The translations under genes and the position numbers were made by a program. Below, piece after piece: positions 19,442 to 29,100 of a DNA stretch of 64,000 nt; position 1 is the stretch's first letter; the number at the start of each line of letters is the position of its first letter. The stretch lies in contig CANLOE010000003.1 in assembly GCA_947492745.1 (NCBI GenBank), forward strand, positions 62,001 to 126,000, in the 5' to 3' direction. Source of the DNA: an uncultured Cyclobacteriaceae bacterium. Its GTDB lineage: Bacteria > Bacteroidota > Bacteroidia > Cytophagales > Cyclobacteriaceae. The notes under the pieces are model-generated. The model did no database searches and was not told where the DNA came from. It saw only the letters and a program-made list of their open reading frames with translations.

Positions 19442-19978
19442 ATGAAAAGAAAAGTAATAGCGATGACAAATAATTGGTACGCAGGATATACCTATCCTAA
19501 GGCAGAGAAAAAAGTAAGTAACAAATTGACAGATTTGGGAATAGAATCTTTTTTGCCATTACACACTGTAGTTAGGCAATGGAGCGACCGAAAAAAAAAA
19601 CTAGAAGTACCCTTGTTTCCCAACTATGTCTTTGTCAAAGTTTCGATCAACAATATGCACCTTTTAAATCACGTAAAACAGTTAGTGCATATAGTTGAAT
19701 TTGAGAACAAGCCTATCGTCATCAAAGACAAGGAAATAGATAAGATAAAAATAGCTTTAGCGGAAAAACACGATGTAGAAAGTACTTCTTTTTCCATCGA
19801 GTGTGGCAATAAGGTAAGGGTTATTGATGGTGCATTTTCTGGATTGGAAGGGTTACTGATAAGGGTAGACGATAAAAGCAGACTGCTGGTCAGGATAGAG
19901 GCTTTAAGACAAGCCTTTACCATAAGTATTTCCGAAGAATATTTGGAACAGCTCGAATGTCCTCTTGTTTCCCATTAG
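19442..19978 (+). CDS. NusG-family specialised transcription antiterminator (UpxY/RfaH/LoaP-like)
   Basis: 178 residues. The N-terminal NGN domain begins with the family signature WYAGYTYPKAEKKV and continues with the usual PLFPNYVFVKV segment. A C-terminal KOW domain follows (GNKVRVIDGAFSGLEGLL). The ATG at 19442 gives seven extra residues; the in-frame ATG at 19463 (MTNNWYAG) is the alternative and is equally credible, since the domain starts there. Specialised NusG paralogues bind RNA polymerase at particular operons and suppress pausing and termination over long distances. Known relatives control capsule operons in Bacteroides (UpxY), the difficidin and macrolactin PKS operons in Bacillus (LoaP) and the myxovirescin cluster (TaA). 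Placed first before a PKS operon of more than 40 kb, it very probably controls that operon. The 1.25-kb leader after it may contain its recruitment site. Confidence 0.9.
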   Translation: MKRKVIAMTNNWYAGYTYPKAEKKVSNKLTDLGIESFLPLHTVVRQWSDRKKKLEVPLFPNYVFVKVSINNMHLLNHVKQLVHIVEFENKPIVIKDKEIDKIKIALAEKHDVESTSFSIECGNKVRVIDGAFSGLEGLLIRVDDKSRLLVRIEALRQAFTISISEEYLEQLECPLVSH

Positions 19979-20077
19979 AATCTTCATTTGTTAATTGTAG
20001 GTGAATGAAGGCCTATATCGTACAGGACAATTGCTCTTATCTCCGATTTCAGACCATTGATAGGGAGATACATTTAA

Positions 20078-20242
20078 CCCAGAATGTCCATTAGAAAATC
20101 TATTCCGGACTTAACTGGCTTCAAATCAGTAAATGAATGCGTTTTTTGAATTAACCGTAGCGGTGCTACGCTGAATCCAAGAAAACGCCCTGATTCATTG
20201 CCATTTAAGTCCTCATGACGAAGTTCCAACGAACATTCTGGG
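20078..20242. repeat. R3 element (165 bp), single copy
   Basis: Inverted termini CCCAGAATGTCCATTAGAA and its near complement at the right end (16 of 19 match), with perfect direct TTTAA at 20073-20077 and 20243-20247. The core hairpin is CGTAGC-GGT-GCTACG. Size, CCC...GGG ends, duplication type and core hairpin parallel R2, but the sequence differs, so it is a related family. Confidence 0.75.
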
Positions 20243-20541
20243 TTTAACGATAGATAAAGAGACTGTTTTGAAATTAGATCCAAAATTGGTTATAGCTTGT
20301 GTTGATTGTTGAATCATTGGCGAAGACAGCAGCGTTACCTTCGAAAACGATAACGAAGTAATATGTCTAAAAATCAAGTAAGAAATGAATACAATAGAGA
20401 AGGTAAAAGCTTGAGGGGTATCTTATTCGTGCGAATCCCATGTATCGGTAAATATACGAGAAAATAAATGACACATTTTAAATCGGTCTCTAGACTTGTC
20501 TCTTTTACTTCTTTACAAAACAGCATATAAAGTAAGTTTTA

Positions 20542-20700
20542 TGCAAATTTGGGTTTCAAATGTCGTATAAGATTCCGCTGGTCATTTTGTTTCAATCAAG
20601 GCGAGAACCGCAGGGATAGCAGCGCTATCGCGAGGATTGTCAACGCAGAGTGAAGCTAAATGAACAAGAAGATATGCGATATTTAAAAGCTAAGTTTGTA
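20542..20700 (+). repeat. R1 element (159 bp)
   Basis: Ends are TGCAAATTT (one change from TACAAATTT) and AAGTTTGTA, flanked by TTA at 20539-20541 and 20701-20703. The central stem has one mismatch (GGATAGC-AGC-GCTATCG). It lies in the leader upstream of the PKS operon. Confidence 0.88.
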
Positions 20701-21228
20701 TTATTTATGCTTTCATATACTGAATTGATTTAGCCTTTTTATTTGGCACCGAGAATTTTGGCTTTTGTGCCCTTATGAAAGCTTTTTTCTGTTGCATAGC
20801 CAAAGCTACGGAACTTAAACAAGACAAAATAAGGGTGCGGAATGTGAAATTTGCAGGTAAAAGAAAAAGTCTAAATCAATTTTATTTCCAGTAGTTGATC
20901 ATGAAAATATGAAATATGATAATCCGACCCCTTAGATTAAAAGGGCCAGCATAGTGCAGGGATAGCGAACGGACACGTAGCATAACTATTCCGGTTCTCT
21001 ATAAAATGCGAATGCACCATTAGAGATGAATGATCGAAAGTGCCAAGCTGCTATCGCGGCCTGTACTTTTATCAAAGTACACCCTGGATATCTGTCAATA
21101 TTGGCTTTATGGCCAGTTCGGACAGCATCATTACACAACAGCTGATACGCGCGCAACAGTTAAGTGTCCTGTTATCAAACCAACAGTATCTAGTATTATA
21201 ATCTCTTTTCTACCTTAAACCTAACATA

Positions 21229-23121
21229 ATGAAAAGCTCAAATAAGAAAATAGTGTTCATGTTTTCCGGACAGGGTACACAGTATTACCAGATGGGCCAG
21301 CAGCTTTATCTGGAAAATACAGTATTTAAGACTGAAATGGATAGGCTGGACAAAATGGCCCAACTATTTACCGGAGGAAGGTCAATTGTCGCGGAAATAT
21401 ATAATCCATCAAGAAAGATTTCGCATCCCTTTACGGAACTTTCCTATTCTCATCCTGCCATTTTCATGACATCATTTGCTATGTTCAAGCTTCTGGAGAG
21501 TAAGGGAATAAAGCCGGACTATGTATTGGGAAGTAGCTTAGGTGAAATCGCCGCCGCAGCTGTTTCCGGAGTTATCAATGAGAAAGAAGCACTCAAAATA
21601 ATCATTACTCAAGCACGGCTTATCGAAAAGCATTGCAGAAATGGTGCTATGCTCGCTGTATTGCATGAAGAAGAACTCTATACAACAAACTCTGATGTTC
21701 ATGCACATAGTGAGTTGGCAGCCATAAATTCAATAACCAATTTCGTGCTTTCCGGAACAAATGAAGGGATATTCTATATTAAAGGTGTCCTAGACATGAA
21801 AGACATCGTCTTTCAGGATATTGCTGTTGATTATGGTTTTCATTCGACACTTATCGATGAGGCCGAGATTCCTTTTAAGGCCACCCTGAATGATTGTGCA
21901 ATAAATCGGCCCGGCATTCCTGTCGTTTCCTGTAGTACCGCAGCTGTCGAGGAGTCATTGACCAAGTACTTTTTCTGGGATGTCGTCAGGGCACCGATTC
22001 GTTTTGAAGACACTGTATCCCTAATGGAAAAAAGAGGCGAGGAACTCGTGTATATCGATTTGGGACCATCGGGTACTTTGGCAAACCTGATCAGGTATAT
22101 CACCGCTGAAAAATCCTCCTCCAAGGCCTTTGCTATCATGACACCATTCAAGCAAGAGGTCAAAAAAATGGAAGAACTGTCCATGTACCATAAAGAAAAA
22201 TGTAGCCAAGGGGAAGGTAAGGTCATCTCAAAACCTAATGGGAAGAAATGTTTGGCATTTGTATTTCCGGGCCAAGGTTCTCAGATGAAAGGCATGGGTA
22301 AAGACCTCTTTGACGAATTTCCAGAGTATACGGCAAAAGCAAGTACTATTTTGGGGTATTCTATTAAAGACCTGTGCCTCGAGGATGCCGAGAGAAAATT
22401 GAACAAAACACAATACACACAACCTGCGCTATACGTGGTAAATGCACTGGCTTATTTGAAGAAACGCAAAGAGAACCGTATTCCTGATTTTGTGGCCGGG
22501 CATAGTTTGGGTGAATACAGTGCTTTGTTTGCAGCGGGGGCTTATGATTTTGAAACAGGCCTCCGGCTGGTAAAAAAGCGAGGTGAGCTTATGGGGCAAA
22601 TGAATGAAGGCGGTATGGCCGCTATCAAGGGATTGACAGGAAGTCAAATTAAGCGCGTACTCAAGGAAAATGGATGGGGAGGCTTGGATATGGCGAATTA
22701 CAACACTAGAGGGCAGACCGTTATCTCTGGTGACAAAAACCAGATCAATGCTGCTTATGAGGCATTTATGGAGGCAGGTGCTGAACTGTACTTTCCACTT
22801 AATGTAAGTGGGGCTTTTCATTCCAGGTATATGGCTCCCGCCAGAGCCGAATTTGAAAAATACCTAGCGCAGTTCAATTATCAACCATTGAAAATACCCG
22901 TCGTCTCAAATGTCGAGGCAACATTTTACAAAGACTCACAGGTCGAAACATTACTGGCCCGGCAATTGACATCACCCGTACGGTGGACCGATGGGATCGA
23001 ATTCTTGCTGGAGCAGGCAGATATAGAGATCCAAGAGGTAGGCCCTGGTGATGTATTGACCAAAATGGTCTGGAAAATACATAAAGAATGGAGTGAGGAA
23101 GTTCAACCCAGTTTAATATAG
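21229..23121 (+). CDS. Trans-acting acyl hydrolase-acyltransferase didomain (AH-AT)
   Basis: 630 residues holding two acyltransferase folds. The C-terminal one (about 340-625) has the nucleophile Ser426 in GHSLGE, the carboxylate-binding Arg451 and a GAFHSRYM motif, the pattern of malonyl-CoA-specific trans-ATs that load every module of an AT-less PKS. The N-terminal one (1-310) has Ser103 in GSSLGE, but at the position equivalent to Arg451 (same spacing of 25) it has Gln128. Loss of that Arg is the hallmark of PedC-type acyl hydrolases that clear stalled chains. AT1 is therefore predicted to proofread and AT2 to load malonyl. It sits 20 bp upstream of PKS-A and opens the biosynthetic operon. 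No separate AT gene is seen in the window, and none of the PKS modules has an internal AT. Confidence 0.9.
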   Translation: MKSSNKKIVFMFSGQGTQYYQMGQQLYLENTVFKTEMDRLDKMAQLFTGGRSIVAEIYNPSRKISHPFTELSYSHPAIFMTSFAMFKLLESKGIKPDYVLGSSLGEIAAAAVSGVINEKEALKIIITQARLIEKHCRNGAMLAVLHEEELYTTNSDVHAHSELAAINSITNFVLSGTNEGIFYIKGVLDMKDIVFQDIAVDYGFHSTLIDEAEIPFKATLNDCAINRPGIPVVSCSTAAVEESLTKYFFWDVVRAPIRFEDTVSLMEKRGEELVYIDLGPSGTLANLIRYITAEKSSSKAFAIMTPFKQEVKKMEELSMYHKEKCSQGEGKVISKPNGKKCLAFVFPGQGSQMKGMGKDLFDEFPEYTAKASTILGYSIKDLCLEDAERKLNKTQYTQPALYVVNALAYLKKRKENRIPDFVAGHSLGEYSALFAAGAYDFETGLRLVKKRGELMGQMNEGGMAAIKGLTGSQIKRVLKENGWGGLDMANYNTRGQTVISGDKNQINAAYEAFMEAGAELYFPLNVSGAFHSRYMAPARAEFEKYLAQFNYQPLKIPVVSNVEATFYKDSQVETLLARQLTSPVRWTDGIEFLLEQADIEIQEVGPGDVLTKMVWKIHKEWSEEVQPSLI

Positions 23122-23141
23122 TTAAGACTTGTAAATACGAA

Positions 23142-26100
23142 GTGATGACTGACGAATACCCAACAACAAAAAGTTCTGATATAGCCGTTGTAGGCATGTC
23201 CTGTAAATTTCCGGGAGCTAAAGATTATGAAGAGTTCTGGGAAAACCTGAAGGCGGGAAAATCATCGATACAAGAAGTGCCTGCTAATCGATGGGACTGG
23301 AAAGCTTACTGGGGCGACCCTCTGAAAGACGAGAATAAGAGTAATAGTAAATGGATCGGGTTTATTGACGATGTAGATGCGTTTGACCATGAGTTTTTCA
23401 ATATTTCCCGAACAGAAGCAGAAATAATGGACCCGCAGCAGAGAATGATGCTGGAAATGTCATGGTCATGCTTTGAAGATGCAGGGGTTTGCCCAAGGAA
23501 CTTAACAGGAAGTAAGGTGGGTGTATTTATGGGTGTATTTAACTTTGATTACAAGGAACTTCAAGAAAGAGGGGATCAAACCAGTATCCAGGCACACCAT
23601 TCTACAGGCACTGCCACGGCGGTGATTTCCAACCGTATTTCATACTATTTTGATTTCAAAGGACCGAGCCTCTCCATCGATACCGCATGTTCCAGCTCTC
23701 TTAACGCCATTCACGCCGCCATGCAATCATTGAATAAAGGCGAATGCGAAATGGCCCTAGCGGGAGGTATCAGCTTATTGCTTACACCTACCCGACACAT
23801 CTCCTTCTCCAAAACAGGGATGCTGTCGCCGACGGGTTCCTGCAAAACATTTGATGAAAGTGCGGATGGCTATGTACGCAGTGAAGGAGCGGGACTGGTA
23901 CTGCTGAAACCTCTTGAAAAAGCGATGGAGGCAGGCGATAATATCGTAGGGATACTAAAGGGAAGTGCTGTCTGCCATAGTGGAAAAACCTACACGCTGA
24001 CCTATCCAAACCCCGATGCTCAAGCAGACGTAATTGTAGAGGCATTAGAGAAAGCGGAGCTGAGTGCTGACGCACTCTCTTATATCGAAATGCACGGAAC
24101 AGGAACTCCGAAAGGAGACCCTATTGAGTTTGAGGGTATTCTAAATGCCTTTCAGCGCAGTCTTACACCTGCAAAAATGAAGGCGAATAAGCAAAAATAC
24201 TGTGGGCTAGGCTCTGCTAAGTCCAATATAGGTCATGCAGAATCCGCCGCCGGTGTAGCCGGGTTGATCAAAACACTATTGTCATTGAACAATAAACAGC
24301 TCCCCGGTTTGCAGAATTTCAGTAAACTGAACCATAGGATCAAACTGACCGATACCCCCTTTCGTATGGTGTCGGATCTGGAACAGTGGGAACCGCTAAA
24401 AAAAGGTGCCAAAATCCAACCCAGAAGAGCCGGTATAAGCTCATTTGGTTTTGGAGGGACCAATGCTCACCTTATTGTAGAAGAAGGCATCGAACCCAAG
24501 GTTTTACACGAACAAAAATATTCTTACTATTTGATCGGTATTTCTGCCAAAACAGAGGAAGCACTACTGCAAAAGAAAGATCAATTGTCGACATGGCTTG
24601 AGAAAAATGGTACAGAGGAAAATTTGATTTCCATCAGCGCTACACTGTTACTTGCGCGGGAAAGATTTGAGCTGAAAGAGGCATTTGTAGTGAGAAACCT
24701 GAAAGAGTTAAAGGCAAAGCTGGTTGACAGCAGTCAGGGACATTACTTTAAAGGTAAGGATGACCCAGAAGAACAACCATTGTTCAAAGAACTTGGCAAG
24801 AACATACTAAAAGATATCAAAGCAGGTAAGGGCATAGGTGCAAAGCCACTACTGGATAAGTTATTGGCATTGGCCGAATTGTATGTGAAAGGGTATGTAC
24901 TGGAGTGGGATATGCTCTTTAAAAATAGGATTCCTTTTGTAAAACTACCGACCTACCCCTTCAAAAAGGACAGGCATTGGATCAGCAGCGATAACCGGAC
25001 CGGAGGCAGTGACAGGTCGTTGAGGTTAAGCGGCATTCACCCTTTGCTCCATGAAAATAAGTCCAATATTTCACAACTGGGTTTTGAAAGTGTTTTTACG
25101 GGAAACGAGTTCTTCTTGTCGGATCATATAGTGAATGGAACTTCGGTTTTGCCGGGAGTATGCTATTTGGAGATGGCCAGAAAGGCTATGGAGGTCGCCT
25201 CGGGAATGGATATGAACGAAAGTATCGTTGTACTCAAAAATGTAGTGTGGGCACAACCCATCATCATTGATGCTATCCCCGCAAACATTAGTATAGACCT
25301 TGAATTCAAAAATGTCGATGAGGCCGTTTTTGAAATATCCAGTACTACTGATACTGGTCCTATACTTCACAGTCAGGGAATCTCCGAGTTGCAACAAAAA
25401 GGAGTACTGCCTGTTCTGGATATCGACGCATTGAAAACGGACTGCGAAAAGCATCACCTGTCCGCTAAGGATTGTTATGATACTTTCGGTGCAATGGGCT
25501 TTGGTTATGGTCCCGGTTTTCAAGGGATAAATGAGATATATGTAGGAGAAGCACAAGCACTGGCGCACATCACATTACCTACAGCGGTCATGGATAGTAC
25601 CCACGACTATGTACTTCATCCCAGTCTCATGGATGCAGCAGTCCAAGCTACGACAAGCTTGTTCATGTATACTGCCGACGGTACCGTACAGCAACCTCGG
25701 ATGGCCTTACCCTTTGCCATAGACCGTGTGGAGGTGCATGCGACAACAGGTCAGCTGAGATGGGCCTATATCCGTTATGCGGAGGGCAGCTCACCATTGG
25801 ATAAAGTAATAAAACTGGACTTGGATATCTGTAATGAGGCCGGAGAGGTATGTGTGGGTATCATGGGATTTTCATCACGAACGCTTAGTGGCAAACCCAG
25901 GATAGACAACAGCCGGAGCAGCATGCTATTAAAACCAACATGGGTGGCGAGACCTATTGAGGAAAGGACAAAAGAAGATTACGAAACACACTTGGTGCTG
26001 TCATTGGGACTGGATAGAGCAAGGAGTGAAAACTTGCCCTTGCACCTGTCAGATATTGCATACCTTGCTTTACATCATGAGGGTGTTGTCGCAGCACATT

Positions 26101-29100
26101 ACCCAACCTACGCTTATCAGGTTTTTGAAGAAATCAAAAAAATACTTCAGAGCAAAATCAGAGGGAATGCACTGGTCCAATTACTGATACCTCAAAACCG
26201 GCCATGGCTCAGTGGCTTGTCGGGACTATTGAAAACGGCGCATTTGGAAAATCCGAAGTTCTATGGACAACTGATTGCCATTGATGAACAAGAGGATGCC
26301 AAAGATATCGCCGAAAAACTATTGTCCAATAGTAAGGACCCCTCATCTGTGGAAATCCGATATGACAATGGCAAACGAGAAGCGGTTCAATGGGAAGAGG
26401 AAACACCTGAAAAAAATGTCCACTATCCGCCATTGCCCTGGAAAGATAAGGGTGTATACCTCATCACCGGTGGTGCGGGCGGTTTGGGCAAGGCCTTCGC
26501 AAAAGAGATAATGACGCAATCAAAACAAGCTACTGTAGTGTTAATGGGACGTTCTGCACTGGACAAAAGCCAAGTAGCATCTTTAGAAGCCATGGCGGCA
26601 AATGAAGGGCAAGTGGTCTACCGAAAAACGGACCTGACCAATAAGTCATCGGTATCCAAGTCGATCGCTTATATAGTAAAAACCTATGGCCGTATTGATG
26701 GTATCCTGCACAGCGCAGGTATCATCCGCGACAATTATATTTTATTGAAAGAGAAGACAGAATTTGAACAGGTACTCGGTCCCAAGGTACAAGGATTGAT
26801 CAACCTCGATCATGCCAGTAGAGATGTCTCTTTGGATTTTCTCATCTTATTTTCCTCCACTTCGGGAGCACTGGGTAACCCTGGGCAGTCCGATTATGCT
26901 GTTGCCAATGCCTTTATGGACGGTTATGCACACTACAGAAACCAACAGGTTACTGCCAAAGAGCGGAAAGGGCAGACCCTGTCCATCAATTGGCCTCTCT
27001 GGAAAGAAGGAGGGATGCAGATTGACGAATTGGCAGAAAAGGCAATGTACGATAGTACGGGCATTCTACCGATGGATAGGGATACGGGTATTCGTGCATT
27101 CTACGGTTGCCTATCCTCAGGCCTACCCCAGACGATGGTCATCGCGGGTGACCTGGCCCGTGCAAGGACACTTATTATGAAAACGGCAAGCGTGCCGGAG
27201 ATAACAGCAGCTGGGCCGACAACCCATTCCCGGACTGAGTCCAGAGAGGAAAACAGACGGGACACTGATGAAAGAGGCCTCGAAAAGAAGACCGTAGAGT
27301 ACCTGAAAAAAATACTCTCAGCTACTCTCAAAACTTCGCCAGAGCGACTGGACGCGACGGCTCCGCTGGAAAAGTATGGGATAGACTCCATTCTGGTGAT
27401 GGCACTGACCGGCGATTTGGAAAAAGTGTTCGGCTCTCTGTCCAAAACACTGTTTTTCGAATACCAGAATATCAACGAACTCGCGGCCTACTTTCTAGAC
27501 TCACACCGAGACCGGGTAATCGATCTACTAGAGGTGAAAGGGATGAAAAAGGATACAGAGGTACTCCATAAATCGGCTACCGCTGTCAACTCACCTATAC
27601 CCTTTCATACGAAAAAAGTAATCGAGCGTGCAGTGCCTGACCGGCAAAAGGAGACCGTTGAGGATGAGGGCATAGCCATCATAGGCTTGGCAGGGCAGTA
27701 TCCAAAAGCAAAGAACATACAGGAGTATTGGAACAATCTGAAAGAAGGGAGGGATTGTATCACCGAAATCCCAAAAAACAGGTGGGACTATAGGCCCTAT
27801 TTTGACAAAGACAAAAGCAAACAGGGCAAAACCTATAGCAAATGGGGAGGTTTCCTGGATGAAATCGATAAATTCGACCCTATGCTATTTAATATCTCGC
27901 CTAGAGAGGCGATGATGATAGACCCTCAAGAGCGCTTGTTCTTACAGTGTGTGTACGAGGTCATGAATGATGCCGGATATACAAGAGAGGCACTACAAGA
28001 ATATAAAAGGGCCGGTATAGGAGGTAATGTAGGTGTGTATGCAGGTGTGATGTATGGAGAATACCAGCTCTATGGAATAAAGGAAACAATGCAGGGCAAC
28101 CCATTGGCATTAGCTAGTTTTCCTTCGTCCATTGCCAATAGAGTGTCTTACTTCTGTAATTTCCATGGTCCCAGTATTGCCGTGGATACAATGTGTTCCT
28201 CATCCTTGACGACCGTTCACTTGGCCTGTGAGAGCCTGTACCGCCAAGAATGTTCAGTAGCCATTGCCGGAGGGGTCAACCTGTCCATTCACCCCAACAA
28301 ATACCTATTACTGGGACAGGGTGGGTTCATTTCCAGTAAGGGCTATTGTGAAAGCTTCGGTCAGGGTGGCGATGGTTATGTGCCAGGTGAGGGAGTAGGA
28401 GCAGTGATGCTCAAGCCGCTTTCGAAAGCCATGTCCGATGGAGACCATATCTATGGGGTGATAAAGGGAACGGTCGTAAACCATGGAGGCAAGACCAACG
28501 GCTATTCCGTACCCAACCCAAATGCGCAAGCAAGCTTGATAGGGCATGCCTTTGAAAAAGCGGGTATAAACCCCAGAAGTGTGAGCTATATAGAAGCACA
28601 CGGTACGGGGACATCGCTTGGGGATCCCATAGAAATTGCCGGATTGAGCAAGGCATTCAAACAAAAGACCAAGGACAAACAGTTCTGCGCCATCGGCTCG
28701 GCCAAATCCAATATTGGTCATTGTGAGAGTGCCGCCGGTATTTCAGGCTTGACCAAAGTACTGCTACAGCTCAAGCATCAACAAATAGCACCTTCGCTAC
28801 ACTCTACAGAGCTCAATCCCAATATTGATTTTGATAACAGTCCTTTCGTAGTACAGCAAAACTTATCGAACTGGCAAAAGCCTACACTCATGGTGGATGG
28901 CCAGCAAAAAGAATTTCCAAGAATAGCAGGGGTTTCTTCCTTTGGCGCGGGCGGGGCCAATGCCCATGTTATTCTTGAAGAATATGTTCCGGTAGCGGAA
29001 AAGAAAGGTATCCATGTGGTTTCAACCAAACCGTGGGCTATAGTATTGTCCGCCAAAACAGAAATGCAGGTAAAAACGCTGGCCGCTCGTTTACTACAGT

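Larger units (their letters stand above)
19979..21228 (+). other. Long non-coding leader between antiterminator and PKS operon
   Basis: 1,250 bp without a convincing gene. It contains one R3 element and one R1 element, both able to form strong hairpins in the transcript, plus unassigned sequence. A 62-codon frame at 21030-21218 has no recognisable features. If the NusG-like gene and the PKS are co-transcribed, this is a long untranslated spacer where read-through control could act. Confidence 0.6.

Noticed and set aside
13712-20703. Repeated sequences considered as a CRISPR array.
   Set aside because: The units are about 160 bp, dispersed, in both orientations and flanked by target duplications; no regular repeat-spacer pattern and no cas genes.
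21030-21218. A 62-codon frame ending 10 bp before the AH-AT gene.
   Set aside because: Placement is suggestive, but the translation has no recognisable feature and no RBS, so it was treated as leader.
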